Positions 36,207-49,469 of a stretch of 64,000 nt of DNA are shown here, in pieces. Source of the stretch: Megalobrama amblycephala (taxonomy: Eukaryota; Chordata; Actinopteri; Cypriniformes; Xenocyprididae); NCBI RefSeq assembly GCF_018812025.1, contig NC_063065.1, positions 30,864,288 through 30,928,287 of the forward strand, read 5' to 3'. The position numbers and the translations under genes were made by a program. Positions within the stretch are counted from its first letter, which is position 1. Each line of letters begins with the position of its first letter. The notes beneath the pieces are model-generated. The model saw only the letters and a list, made by a program, of their open reading frames with translations, was not told the origin of the DNA and made no database searches.

Positions 36207-36429
36207 GTTTTAGCATCAATTTGCATGTTGCTAGCTTGTTTTGACAGTGCTAGCATGATTTAACATGCTTCTAGTATGCTTTAACCAGTTGTTAGCATGA
36301 ATTAGCATGTTGTTAACATGTTTTAACAGTGCAAACATGATTTAATATTTTTACTAACATGTTTTAACCTGTTGTTAACATGAATTAACATGTTTTAACA
36401 CATTGCTAGCATTAATGTGCATGTTTCTA

Positions 36430-36960
36430 GCATGAGGAGAGTTGAAATCAGGTTAACTTTATGGTAATGAGCTATGACACGGTTCAGCGGCAAACCAATT
36501 GGAATGTAGAGGTCCTCGCTTGAGAGGCTTCCGATTGGTTGATGCGACTTGTCATTAACTTTGACCCTCCCGTCGGCGGCGGTTTGAACGAACAGTACAG
36601 CGTTGTTGGCAGGGCGGCCAAGGCGACTGTTGACGCTCTCGCCGGCGGCGGTGTGAACGCACGGTAAGTAAGCATGTTGCTAGCATAGGTGTGTCCCAAT
36701 TTGTGTACTTGCACACTATTCTAAGAAGTTTTTAAGTACAAATAGTGCAAGTAGTGTGTTCACACAGGAAATTTGAATAAGAAAAAGTACACTTTAAATA
36801 CCGGATGAGGCACTAAATTAATGCTGACGCAGCTTTAATTACATTGTGGAGGGGGGGGGTGCTATCAGACTCCAATGTTTATTGACAAAATAAACATATA
36901 AAATTCATACATGAGTACATCATTTGGGATGCAACTCATGATTTACATTTTGTTAGCATG
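36430..36960. repeat. Non-array inserts within the tandem array
   Basis: A GC-rich stretch (36438-36670) contains two GGCGGCGGTNTGAACG phrases (CGGCGGCGGTTTGAACGAAC and CCGGCGGCGGTGTGAACGCA). It is followed by a segment starting GTGTCCCAATTTGTGTACTT (36693), like the ends of the 62968-63722 element. They appear to be two further insertions with unclear limits. Confidence 0.5.
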
Positions 36961-37839
36961 AATTACCCTGTTTCTGGCATTTTTTTCAACACATTGTTAG
37001 CATGAATTAGCATGTGGTTAGCAAGAGTTAAAATGCTTCTAGCATTATTTGCATGTTTCTATCATGTTTTAACATGTTGCTAGCATGAATAAGCAGTTTG
37101 TTAACATGATTTAGCATTTTGTTAGCATGAATTAGCATGTTGTCCTATGATAGTCATTAAGCTCTTCTAGCAATTGACAGCTTAAACGAAACCCCTGGAA
37201 GGCAAGCCTGCAACAGCTAATGCTAATGCTCCGGCGGTATGCAGGGCAGGAGACCAGAGGCCGTTACACGATAGGCTGAGAGGTACCGCATGTGATTAAG
37301 TTAGCTGTTATTCTTTCTCCAATGGTAAGAAATACAGACCCTCTCATCTCCGGCTTAAATACTCTATAAGTCTTATTGTAGAAAAGTTTTGATCTCCTGA
37401 TTGAAAGTCTGAGACGCAATTTTGATTGTACGTTTAACAGACTGTATGTGTCGTCAGATCAGTTAGAAAAGAACATTCTGAAGGTTTGACCAGAGGAGAT
37501 ACTGTTTACAATTTTGCTAATAATAATAATAGTAATAATAAGCTTGTAAGTTGGTTAATTAGCACACGCAGCCTCAGGAGATCACACAGCACTGCCTTAT
37601 TTATTTGTTTGTGTGCCACCGCCGGCAACATGATGACGAGGAGTCGAGTCACACCGTGCTCTGCAGATCTTGACCTCTTTATGTTTGGAAACCAGTATTG
37701 TAGTGATCAGTCAGACCCGGATTCACCGGCACGAAAGCAGGATATAAATAGCACAGTTTGAGATTGTATTCATGACAACTGAGAGATGAAAGAGCAAGTC
37801 ATGTTTAACAAGATAAAGTTTATAGTGAACTTAGACCAG

Positions 37840-38370
37840 CTCAAACCTTTGGGGTCAATAAGATTTGATGAAGAAATTAATAATTTTATTCAGAAAGATC
37901 AACAATTACAGTAAAGACATTTATAGTGTTAGAAAAGATTTATTTTCTGCTTTTTGTCTATACATAAAAATAAAATAAAAAATCCTGAAATAAAATGTTT
38001 CACGGTTTCCACAAAAAATATGACCCTTTCCAACATTGATAATAATCAGAAATGATTCTTGAGCAGCAAATCATCATGACTATGTAGATGAATACAATTT
38101 CCCCAATAACTAGGCAAGATTAACCCTGCTGTCCTCCATGATTCACGTTCTTTCCGACAACAAAGCATTTGAAAGCGACAAGATCGTGATCTTCAGAATT
38201 AGGAAGAAGGAAGCTTCCGACAGCATGTGAAGGGAGCAATAATCACTAACTAACGGGGCAATACCAGAAACCTAAACACATGAACAAAAACACATAACTC
38301 TGACAAAATTCAGCTTTGATCACAGTAATAAATTACATTTTACAATATATTCACATAGAAATCAATATAT
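37840..38370. repeat. Old, broken copy of the inverted-dimer family
   Basis: Diverged matches include TTTGGGGTCAATAAGATTTG at about 37849, AGTAAAGACATTTATAGTG and TTCAGCTTTGATCACAG at about 38311. It is interrupted by unrelated sequence at about 38080-38300, and the Tc1-like element 38372-39872 adjoins its end. Confidence 0.6.
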
Positions 38371-38371
38371 A

Positions 38372-39872
38372 CAGTGCACAGCATAAATGAGTACACCCCC
38401 TCTGAAAAAATACAAAAGATGTATTTTCTTCATGATCACTACTACAATTCATGGAAAGATGGCAAAACTAAAATGTATTAAACATATACATAATAAAAAC
38501 TGAGAAATATATGTCATTAATAGCCATAAAATAAGTAAATTAGCCAATTTTGTTTAAGAAACGCAGAAATGAGTACACCCTAGATTTAATTCAACAAATG
38601 TATAATATTCTAGCACTTAGTATGCCCTCCATAACTTTGAATATACTGCTCTGACCCTGACCCTTGTCACATCTGTCCTGTTTAACTCCTGGATGATGAG
38701 CTCCTGAAATGCCCTGATCTTTAATGGCGAGTGTTGCTCAACTCGTCTCTACAGAATCTCAGTGTTAAGACTGAGTGCAATACATGTCCACAGACGGTTT
38801 TTCACCTTGGGATAATGCATATCCTCATTGTCATGTTGAAAAAATGCTCAACAATGCAGGGAATGAGGAAAGGGTAACAACTTCTGTTTCAAGTTTGTGT
38901 TAAATTACACAGTTGTGTGTGAATTCATGACAGCATTGATAAAGCACAACTCCCTCACACATCCCTATATAAGAGCTTTACTACCACTGAACTTTACTGT
39001 GGGAACCAGGCACTTCTCACTGCACTCCTCCTCTAGCAACACCAGAACATTTTGGATGCTGTTAGATCCAAAATGATTGATTTGATCTCATGAGACCAGA
39101 GTATTGATTCCCAGAATCGATATTTTGTAAATATGGCCTTTGGAAATGGCTAAATGACTTTATTGTGCTTTGGCTACAGTAGGTAGTTCCAGTGCATGTC
39201 ATTTCTGCAGACTGCATCTTACTCTGTGAGATCAACACTCACTCTTTTCATAGCTTTTGCTGGCTCTGAGACACTCGCTTGGTATTTCTCCGGCTCTTTG
39301 TCTAGCAAAAAAATCCCTCATCCCTAAATGAAAGCTTAAAATGAAGGCCTGATTATTGTCACAGGTCCATTGTTTTTGAATTTCTGTGTTACTTTTGCTG
39401 TATTTTCACACTTAAAACAATGATTTGGTAATACTCTTGTCCTCTTCTGTGCTGAGAAATAACTCTCCTGACAGTTCTCTCTCAAGTGCTTCCATTGTTG
39501 TCAGCATTAAGTCTGAGAACGATTCAGTGGGTTATATAACACTTTTAATTGTCAAGAAATGACTTCTCTTTAAATGTTTTGGTTCGACATACTTACCTGT
39601 TGATCAAACATTGCCTTAAACTTACACCAGAACATTTTTATTTTGTTTTATTTAGTAACTTTTAGGAGGGTGTACTCATTTTTGCATTTTATCACCTTGA
39701 TAATAAAATCTTATTTTCCTGAATAATTTTAACATGCTTCTTTAGTAATTGATTAAGCAGACTTGCTGGAACATTATATCTCTAAAGAACCCTAACATGT
39801 CTTCTAAGTAATTGAGTAATTGCTGATTTTCAGAAGTTTAAGAGGGGGTGTACTCGTTTATGCTGTGCGCCG
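38372..39872 (-). mobile_element. Degenerate Tc1-like transposon with TA target
   Basis: The left end CAGTGCACAGCATAAATGAG (with TACACCCCC following) and the right end GGGGGTGTACTCGTTTATGC (with TGTGCGCCG following) are inverted repeats. TA flanks both sides (38370-38371 and 39873-39874), so the 1501-bp length is that of a full Tc1-like element. Decayed minus-strand coding is suggested near 38640-38760, but no long frame survives, so it is inactive. Confidence 0.8.
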
Positions 39873-39874
39873 TA

Positions 39875-41681
39875 TAACAATTGATTTCTTTCTTTTAGGC
39901 TTACGTTTATCTGTTTTACAATAAAAATGCATTTTAAATCACAGCCAGTGACAAAGCTCAACTGTTAAAGAAGAACAAAAACACAGTGATGTTTACAGTT
40001 CATCTTTTGATCTGTTGGGCTCTATTCTCTGGTGGTGAACGCAGTCTGTCCTGATGTCACGAGGACGAGCCCCTGCTTCCGCTGCTCACACAGAACCAGG
40101 AGTAATGTGAGTTTAGCATAAACAATGCTTTCCCGCCGGTTCCATTACACATAAGAGAGCTCACACTTCTGAAGATAAACAACTGAACGCAGTGATTTCT
40201 GTGGGGGATTCTGTGTCGCTTCAAACGCTCGTGCATTGATAAAATATTTATCTTGTTTCATTTAACTTTCCTCTAATGTCATGTGTGTTTGCACAAGAAC
40301 ACCACCCATTGTTAGTTACACCAGAAAGGCTGTTGTTCTGAAATTGAGATGCCTCATCAAATTTATATGAAAGACGGCTAACGGTGCGTAAGGGGTGTGA
40401 TGCGTGAGCGGACGATGAATAATTCATGTGACGTAGAAACGGATGCTTTTAGGTTAAGTGTTCAGGGAAAATGACTGTAATCATTACAGTGACTACGTCC
40501 TTGTTAGTAGTTTCACTTCAAGTAGCAAGAGGCCTTAAATTGTTGTTCACACAAAAGCTTAGGCACTTTTTATGAATGGGCTTCAAAATAAGGCCTGAAA
40601 CTCTTAAAACTGAAGTAACAAATGGTCATTGGGCTCCTGTTCATTTCTGTTTTGCATTTTTAAAAAAAAAAAAAAAAATACTGGATTCTACATGCAGTTT
40701 AAATTGATTTGTGTTTGATACAGGGTAACACAACATGAGTACAGAAAAAACATATGTCATATAACATATTTAATGTCTTACATATTTGTGCCTCTAATAA
40801 AGTAATAGGACAGCAGAGTGTAGTGTAAGTGCCTGCAGGCCATGCTGTGAAACATCACAGTTGGAGCAGCTTTTAAAAGCAGTGGCTCAAAGTCCTGTTC
40901 ACTTCTGTAAGTGCAAGACTTAGAAGCTTTTTTGTACCTATAGGGAGTTGGAATTAGCATTGAGAGTCACAGAAATAACATTTCAACACTAAGAAATTCT
41001 CTGTTTCCAATGTGCATGACTAAAGTACTCCCACTGCGACCCAAACAAGGTGAAAGTGGACGAGTCTGAGTCATTTCGATGGCGTGATGCTACAGCACAT
41101 GCATCAGTGAAAACCACTCTACATTGACATTTTAGCTGTTTAAGTAAGCTTACAGCTCTTCGGTTATTTATTAATAATAAAAACAGCAATTTACTAATCA
41201 AAATGACCAAAAAACATGTGGTTTCACCTTTAGCTGGATTCCCTGAACAGTTCCTCAGACCACAGACGGCATTATTTGAGTGTCTGAGTGTGGAGAGAAT
41301 AGATGTGATTTTTTTTGAAGAAAAAAAGTGTCCTACGTAAATCTATTGCATAATTGTCCAGTTGTGCAATAAATCAATATCAATGAACTTTTTGAGTATT
41401 TTTCAATATTTAGCCTATAGACAATCCAGTCCATGTTGCTATAAAGTCTGTATGACCTTTTTAAGGTATGAATATCTTTCAATAGTTTTGGCACAATATA
41501 CACTTCATTATAATTTAATAGTGTATAAATAATTATTAATGCATATTAAGTTATATATGTAATATGCATAGTTATATACTAAGTTATATAATATGCATAC
41601 ATTTATGCTTTAATTCTAATTATTCCATTTTAAAAAAGCACAAGGAAAAAGCATATAAAAATATCTCTCTCTCACTATATA
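39875..41681. other. No gene recognised
   Basis: Non-coding, with an A-run at about 40662-40679. Confidence 0.5.
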
Positions 41682-42616
41682 CAGTACAGTCCAAAAGTTT
41701 GGAACCACTAAGATTTTTAATGTTTTTAAAAGAAGTTTCATCTGCTCACCAAGGCTACATTTATTTAATTAAAAATACAGTAAAAAACAGTAATATTGTG
41801 AAATATTATTACAATTTAAAATAACTGTTTTCTATTTGAATATATTTGACAAAGTAATTTATTCCTGTGATCAAAGCCGAATTTTCAGCATCATTACTCC
41901 AGTCTTCAGTGTCACATGATCCTTCAGAAATCATTCTAATATGCTGATCTGCTGCTCAATAAACATTTATGATTATTTTCAATGTTGAAAACAGTTGTGT
42001 ACTTTTTTTTTCAGGATTCCTTGATGAATAGAAAGTTCAAAAGAACAGCATTTATCTGAAATACAAAGCTTCTGTAGCATTATACACTACCGTTCAAAAG
42101 TTTGGGGTCAGTAAGAATTTTTATTTTTATTTTTTTGAAAAGAAATTAAAGAAATGAATACTTTTATTCAGCAAGGATGCATTAAATCAATCAAAAGTGG
42201 CAGTAAAGACATTTATAATGTTACAAAAGATTAGATTTCAGATAAACACTGTTCTTTTGAACTTTCTATTCATCAAATAATCCTGAAAAAAAATATTGTA
42301 CACAAATATTTTGTACAATTGTACACATTAAATGTTTCTTGAGCAGCAGATCAGCATATTAGAATGATTTCTGAAGGATCATGTGACACTGAAGACTGGA
42401 GTAATGATGCTGAAAATTCGGCTTTGATCACAGGAATAAATTACTTTGTCAAATATATTCAAATAGAAAACAGTTATTTTAAATTGTAATAATATTTCAC
42501 AATATTACTGTTTTTTACTGTATTTTTAATTAAATAAATGTAGCCTTGGTGAGCAGACGAAACTTCTTTTAAAAACATTAAAAATCTTAGTGGTTCCAAA
42601 CTTTTGGACTGTACTG
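41682..42616. mobile_element. Inverted-dimer Tc1/mariner-like element, copy 4
   Basis: Intact ends CAGTACAGTCC and GGACTGTACTG, orientation as copy 2, 935 bp, followed directly by (TA)n at 42617-42643. Confidence 0.88.
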
Positions 42617-42643
42617 TATATATATATATATATATATATATAT

Positions 42644-44269
42644 GCTGTGAATGGTGGGTGGTGAAAATGCGTCTTTAACATGATTGTTAATTATCTGTCT
42701 GCGTTGCGCCAGCAGAAGAGCTGGCCTTCTGTCTCTTTCATGTCGGATCAAATGCATTCATTATTTTAGGGGGGCTAAAAGTTAGATGTCCATAAAACAT
42801 GCCCTTTGATGAGTATGCAACGGATCTCAAGAAGTGCTGGTTAGAGAGTCAAAGGCCTTGATTTTTCTGGCTCTGCCGGGCTGATGGACTATCTGGACTC
42901 GTCTCTTTCATTGTGGTCTCGGTCGCGGCCTGCAATTATTCATGTATTCTTTCATCAGGAGCCATGATGTTGAAGCAGCAATTGTGCATGCTATCTGAGA
43001 TCAGTTATAAGGAATAATAAAGAGTAATGTCTTCATTGTCAGTGTGTTATTTAATGGCTGGTGAGAGCTTGTTAAGTTGCTGTAGCAGGAGCTTTACTGA
43101 ATGCAGATTTTATAATTCAGGCCATGCAGTTGTTCTTTGACCACTGCAAATGAATGTCAAAAATATTTCTGTCCCATTTTATAATCCAAAAATTCTATTC
43201 AGCCGTAATTGTATGCATGTTAAACCTGGACTGAAAACCAGTTCACAAAGTCTTGACATTCTGGCATTCATGTCATGTTTTAAGAGTGGCATTAACAGTT
43301 CAAACACACCAGGGCTAGAACTAAATCACTAAATGCTGCTAACCTTGATAGTCTTTCAGAACTAAATAAAAAGATCTAAGTAAGAAGAAAAAAACTGCAA
43401 AGGCTGCTTGAAATATTAATGCTGCCTGTAAGATGCAGTGTCATCTTATGTATCCATTCAGAGTCTCCATTGCGTTTGATGCGATGTTTTCCACACGATG
43501 CCCCCCGAACACACAGAAATGGATGTTCTGCTCCTCCTGAGGCTCTGTTGAGTCTGTGTTGTATAAAGGACGGCCACCCGTGCCAAAAATACCATAAATT
43601 GTCATGCTATAGACCAGGCAGTTAGCTCTGGATTGGTGCAATTTCATCTGCGAGACTGATGAAAAGACAAATCCCACGATTCTTCTTGAAAACTATGTCT
43701 GTGTCCAATACTGGACCTCATTTGAACTCTTTCTACAGCATGGCAGGAAGACAAGGAAATCATTTTATGCATGTTTTTCAAATTTATTATGAATTTTGAA
43801 GCCAAGCTCACACTTCAACCCTGTTACTCGAGTCATTTAAGACATTTGTCTTTAATTCATGAGCAATATAAGTTACAATATATTAAAAATAAGTTCAAAA
43901 AGTTAGTTAAATAACTAAAACCAATATTTTGTCCCTGGTTCACATTATGACAGTTTTTAATTATTATTTTATAAATGTTTTATATCTAATTTTTTATAGT
44001 TTACTTACATTTATTGTAACAGAAAGCATACAAATTAGGCTTTTGCATTGTATTTAGACATGTTCCCAATTTTAATAACAGGGTTGAATATTATATTAAT
44101 GAAAATAAAGCATATTATTTGTGCGTTATGACAATATGACATTCAGAAGATTTCAGCAGTTTTCACACAGTCTTTTAAGATATTGTTTTGATGTTTTCTA
44201 CATTTATGACACTTAAAAAAAGATCATGATACTTGATTTGTTCTTTCAGATGACAAAAATGAAAATTCT
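42644..44269. other. No gene; unique-looking non-coding DNA
   Basis: The part at about 42640-42990 is less AT-rich and without repeat hallmarks, with homeodomain-type TAATTAT and TAATTATC motifs. It could be a conserved non-coding element, but nothing in one sequence proves it. Confidence 0.4.
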
Positions 44270-44425
44270 GTCAATTAATCACCCTCATGTTGTTCCAGAC
44301 CGTATGATTTTCTTTATTCTGTGGAATAACTCATGTCTATGCAATGACAGATCACAGTCATCATGCCTGCCAGTTTAAAGAAAGGGGCAAAAACACATAA
44401 TCCATAAGTCTTCTGGAGTTATACA
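44270..44425. repeat. Dispersed repeat (CACCCTCATGTTGTTCC family)
   Basis: AATCACCCTCATGTTGTTCC at 44277 and TTTATTCTGTGGAATAAC at 44313 are diverged forms of a very common cyprinid repeat; a related inverted copy is at 48395-48570. Confidence 0.6.
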
Positions 44426-46269
44426 AAAGCTTTGTGTAAGGAACAGACTGAAATTCACTGCAAATCTTACCCCTTTGTCATCACACCCCAGACCTGGTAT
44501 TAAGATATATTTTGGTTGATTGTATCACAAGTGGACGACACTAAATACAGGCGTAAACAAGGTCAAAATCTTTTGAGTTAGTCCACTTTCGACCACTTCC
44601 AGCTGAAAACTAATTCGACCGGATTGCTTTTTCTGCTGCTGTTGATTATTGCTGCTGTGAGCCTGTCAGATCTGCTGCATAAATAGACACACATCAATCC
44701 TGTAGCAGATCTAGGCAGGTGGAGCTGGGGAGGTGGAGGGGTTCAGAGGAACTCTGATAGATTACAGCAAACACTGAACCACACTATTCAAATGTTGATC
44801 AAGCAATCTCATTGGCTGCAGGATCAGCAGAGGCCAATCAGCATGTGCTGGTAATGATGTGATCGCTTGGTGTGTAAAGGACTGATCAGCCTGCGCCCTC
44901 TAGAGTTTCATGATGGAACTAGATATTTATTTACAGGTTTTTCCCACTAGATATATATTTAAAAGCATGTTTAAAATAAATGATTTATACTTTCAACGAT
45001 TTGATGCTGGAAAACTTCTGCTGAAATGTCACTTGTTGGTGTGTCGGTATCTTCAATGTCCTGATGTCGCTTTAACAGCATCAGTAGTGTAATACTTAGT
45101 TTATAATCAGAATATAGTCACTTAAATAGTCAGGCCTAGTGTTAATTTAGTTATTCAAACATAAGACGACATAATAAAGACATGTCTCTCAGTGTTCTTC
45201 CTCGGCCAAATTCAATTCGACCATTTTTTATACTTTTGTGTGAAAAAAGCATCAACACACTGTAAATGAAAGATTTATTGTGCACTATATTTAGATTCAT
45301 TGAATAAAATGTGAGTTTTCACAAGTGTGCTGAAATCATTGATCTTGCGCTGCACTGACTGACAGCTGCTGTGATTATAAAGAGAGAGACTTTTCACAAG
45401 AAAAGTTATTGTTTTTCATGAGATGTCGTGAGTACTTCATACTTCACCTTGACAAAATGTCTTTTTAAACCTAGTGATTTTATAATGTTTAATATTTATT
45501 CAAAAGCGAAACTGAGTGAAAAACTATTACAGATAATGGCTAATGTGAGCCAATAAATGCTCCTCTGCTGCCATCTGATGGTTATAATTAATGTCTTTTT
45601 ATTTTTAAATAAAAGTGTTTTCTATCAAATGTTGGATTTCCTACATCTTGAAACGTTCGGTTTTACAAATGGAGACAATGTTTGGTCATCGTCTTTATTG
45701 CAATCAATAAAACTGGTTTATTGGCAAATTAGGTCAGTATGATAACTGCATTAACAAATACAACATTAAAAAGTGAAACATTGATGGTTTTGTGTCGATG
45801 TACAGAATGATCAGCTAACAGTTCATCAGAAATGCCCAACGAAAACCAAAAGGTAACTGCATATGGCACTGCATTTCCATTTTTCACCACAGATTTACAT
45901 TGGAATACATTGGGGCGCCGTTGAGCTCGGGCACCCTCTCGAAGTACAATCATTACACACAGCAGCCAACCTGTCTGCGCTAAATTTCAGTATGTATTAA
46001 AATAGGCTAGAAACTATTTTTTAACTAAAAAATAAATGCTGAATAATGCTGAACACATTTGCGTGTTCATTTAAGATTGATTCGGCTTCTATACAGTTGT
46101 GTTCAAGTGTATGAATATTTTGGTGGGGCGCAGACACACAGGTGTGTTACAGACGAGCCGCTGCTGAGTGACATTCAATCTGATGCAACGCCTCTAAAGT
46201 TTGGTGTTTCCAGTGAATAACAATAAAAATTTCAGTCTGTTTCATCATCAGCAGCCACAAACTTACCCA
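44426..46269. other. No gene recognised
   Basis: Non-coding, no repeat limits identified. Confidence 0.45.
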
Positions 46270-46274
46270 CTTAA

Positions 46275-46480
46275 TTCAAGTTTACACGCTGGAGGCCAAA
46301 CTGTGTACTGCTCCACACAGGGATGGCCTTGTGTTCCAGTGTAGAAAAATTGGGAAGCTTGTACCCCTCAGGCTCCTTGACCTTTTCTCGCTCCACTATC
46401 TGTCTGGCACTTGAGACGAGGATGGAAAGGTTAAGGTGAACACATAGTGACCTCTTATACATTTCCTTTGAGCTGGACGT
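46275..46480 (-). other. Unidentified coding-like exon candidate
   Basis: A minus-strand acceptor-like CTTATGATCCCTGTAG ends at about 46489. The frame that follows contains YKRSLCVHLNLSILVSSARQ and EREKVKEPEGYKLPNFSTLE and stops at TAA at 46271-46273. A GTAAGT donor-like site lies about 5 bp past the stop. The codon pattern looks more coding than neighbouring frames, but I do not recognise the protein. It could be an exon of an unknown gene, a processed pseudogene piece, or chance. Confidence 0.25.
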
Positions 46481-46499
46481 CTTTAAAGCTACAGGGATC

Positions 46500-48394
46500 A
46501 TAAGACTTGGATTGAGCCAATAATTCCTCCTGTACGCTTACAAGTAACTGTGTATATCCACCGTCCTATTTCACCTCTACTCCTAATATTCATTCCAAAG
46601 CATGCACTTTATGAGGATTATTATGGATTATTATGTAGCGCCAGTACTTAGCCGTGCATTTCCCCCATCTTTATGGCTAACTAATGAATTGAAATGTATG
46701 CATGTATGTATGCTTTGTATAATATTGTTTAAATATGTCTCAGCCCAAGGAGGTTCACTGTCTCAGCTGAGTCTTTGTTCCTCCCAGGGTTTGTGTTAAT
46801 CTACTTAAAAATGTTAGTGAGTTTTTTCATGCCATTGTCGCATTTAGCTGCGAGTCTGTAAGGGACTATTGTGATTGGATTTAGGACAATTTCAAATGAA
46901 TGTGAAAACTTTATTTATCTGAAGCATTTCCATATTATGTGTAGCCTTCTAACCTTATGTTTGCAGTTTAACACTTATTTAGTGTTGTTGCATGAACAAT
47001 TAAACCAATAATAATCAATAATATAATAAAATTGTGAAAATATCTTCTCCTCCCTCTTGCAGCATCTCTTCTCTTCTCTGATGATGAGGGCGGGGCAACC
47101 TGTCACTCACATGAGATCCACCAATAGCAAACCACAACCATCCAATCAATTCCACAGACACAATCAAGCACATTTGTTCTTGTTTGCGAAGCCGTTTTAC
47201 TCAGAAATATAGAGAAGAAAAGACTGGAACAACTTCCCTTTCATGCTGACTTCAGTCAAGTCCAGCGTCCCCTACAGTACGTGTCGTTTCAGCCCCACTG
47301 AACCCTAATTATACATCAAATCAAATCAAAGCCCTCCAGAACAGAGTGGCAAAGGCTGCATTTGAGCCTCCTACATCTGCAGGTCTTGACCTTGTATTCG
47401 CAGGCTGCCCTGCTGGTGCAGTAATACAAAGGCTGTGTTATCTGGCAATCTCGAAGGGAACTTCTTTTCTTCACGAACGCCCCAGTGGAGTGATGAAAGC
47501 GGGGGCAGCTCATCATCTCCTCTCGATGAAATGAGAGAAAGTGCCCTGGCTTGGTGCTCTTTGACGCCGTGGCTATTTTTTAGCTGCTGCTCCAGGTCTT
47601 GTCAGGTGTAGATTTATTTTTCTTCTTCGTTTACTCTCTTCTCCCCATCTTCCTTATTTGCTTTCGGCCAGGATCTGTGAAGGTGTGGAGTCCCACTTGT
47701 GTGAAAATGATAAAAGGTGCACGGTGAAAATGGGAGAGAGGAGCTGATTGATGGTGCGAGCGGACGCCGCTGATGCACTGCCCCGTTAATACCCTATTGA
47801 TTAATGTCTGTCACAGTCTGTCATGGAGGAGAAACTACGTATGCATACATTTTCTTCGTATCTGTGCATTAGGGCATGTCAAGCTGTCCGAAACTCTTAG
47901 ACGTCCTAAAAAAGTGAGGGTAAACTCGAACACTGATGTCTATCTTTGATTTATATCAAGATGTGCTTTGATTCAACAAACCAATGCATCACAGTTTTAA
48001 AATAGATACTGGGTCAACATTATACATGCATTGGTATCTATGCTGTTAGAAACATACAAATATGAATGTGTGAGATGGAAACCACACAGAGTAATGTTTT
48101 GAATTATGCTCGGCACATCTGACATTGTTGAAAGATTCAAAAGCCCCCTGAAAGTCAACTCCAGAAAGCTCTTGTTGTGTTGATTACTAAGCACAGATGC
48201 AGCCGTCGAGGAGCAAGACTACACACCGTCAATGTCAAACACAACCATTTTATTTTAAAATTACAAGCTGCTCCTTTAAGCATAGTTGTTTTACCTTTTA
48301 TCTCAATCTTTCAGCTATACTTTTACGCCCTAGTGTTTCATATGAGTGGTTGGTGGATGTGAACGTTATCTGTGAGAGTAATCCTGTGCTAGAT
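46500..48394. other. No gene; part may be conserved non-coding DNA
   Basis: The stretch at about 47050-47830 is less AT-rich and repeat-free, with motifs such as CCGTTAATACCC and TATTGATTAATG near 47790-47806. Open frames have no known motif. Confidence 0.4.
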
Positions 48395-48570
48395 CAGGCC
48401 TAAAAAGGGACAGTTCATGTCATTCCAAACCTGTGGACTTTCCTTCTTCTGTGCAACATAAAAGAAAATACATTCTTTATATAAGAACAAAATATAGTCT
48501 TGTATGCTCCACAGAAGAAAGAAAATCATACATGTTTGGAATGACATGAGGGAGAGTAAATGATTATGTG
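48395..48570. mobile_element. Short foldback repeat
   Basis: TGTCATTCCAAACCTGTGGA at 48418 pairs with CATGTTTGGAATGACATGAG at about 48531, and TTCTTCTGTGCAACATAAA pairs with a CTCCACAGAAGAAAG stretch. It is the same family as 44270-44425, here in inverted-pair form. Confidence 0.7.
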
Positions 48571-49469
48571 GTGCAATTACTGCAGTCTCCATCCTGTTAC
48601 AGAAAGATGTTCTATGTTTCTTCTTCTTTAGAAAACACCAGATGTGGTCACTAATGAATTAATAAAAAATCAAACATAAATATGCACCAGTCAAATTATA
48701 AAAATCAGCCACTGAAAAATGTATCCTCTTACAAAAAATAAATTGGTCCACTTTTTTTCTTGTACTTTTAAGTATACTTTTAGTGTAACAGTAGTTTTAT
48801 TTGGATCAATAATCATCCACATGGGCCACTGGTGCTTGATGATTGACACTTGCAGCTTTATTTATTAGGGGTCAAACACCGAAGGTGTAATCGTTAGTGT
48901 TCTTCTTCTGCTTCTTCTGCTCTTGAGTCTATGGCAGCCCATAGAACCTCTTGGGGGGAAGTTATGAAATTTGGCACACAGATAGAGCCAATTGGAAGTC
49001 TCTAACTCAATCCCTCTAGCGCCACCAAGTGTCCAAAGTTGCACTCACATTTATGCCAATAACATTTGAACCGTAAGGGCTAGAAATAATTTCTTTTCTT
49101 TGATTCCTTGGCTGACTTAAGACGATTCGATTGCACCCTATGACGTATGACATTTTTTCACCATTTTGAATTATCCAACATGCTGGCAAAAAGTTAATAA
49201 AAGCTTTTTGATAAACATAACCATCCTCGAAACAACACGTGAACGAATTCGACAAAGCGCACGCCACACTGGATGTGAGGCTAAATCTCTGCAGCGCTTT
49301 AGAGCATTGAGACGAGTCTTGGTACATGTCATCACAAGCATGATCTGAGGCTACGTGCAGCGTTTTGGCACAGTGCCACCTACTGGTCAGGAGATATGAA
49401 AAATGAATGGTTTGCCAACACTGTAAAAAAAAAAAAAATAAATAAAAAAAATAAATATATAAATATATA

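Larger units (their letters stand above)
34690..37150. repeat. Degenerate tandem array of GCTAGCATG-type motifs
   Basis: Short degenerate units built from GCTAGCATG, GTTAACATG, TTTTAGC and AATTAGCATG repeat for about 2.4 kb. Two stretches (34700-34990 and 35105-35400) are almost the same, showing segmental duplication inside the array. The array is interrupted by a hAT-like element (35543-36206) and by non-array DNA at about 36430-36960. Confidence 0.85.
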
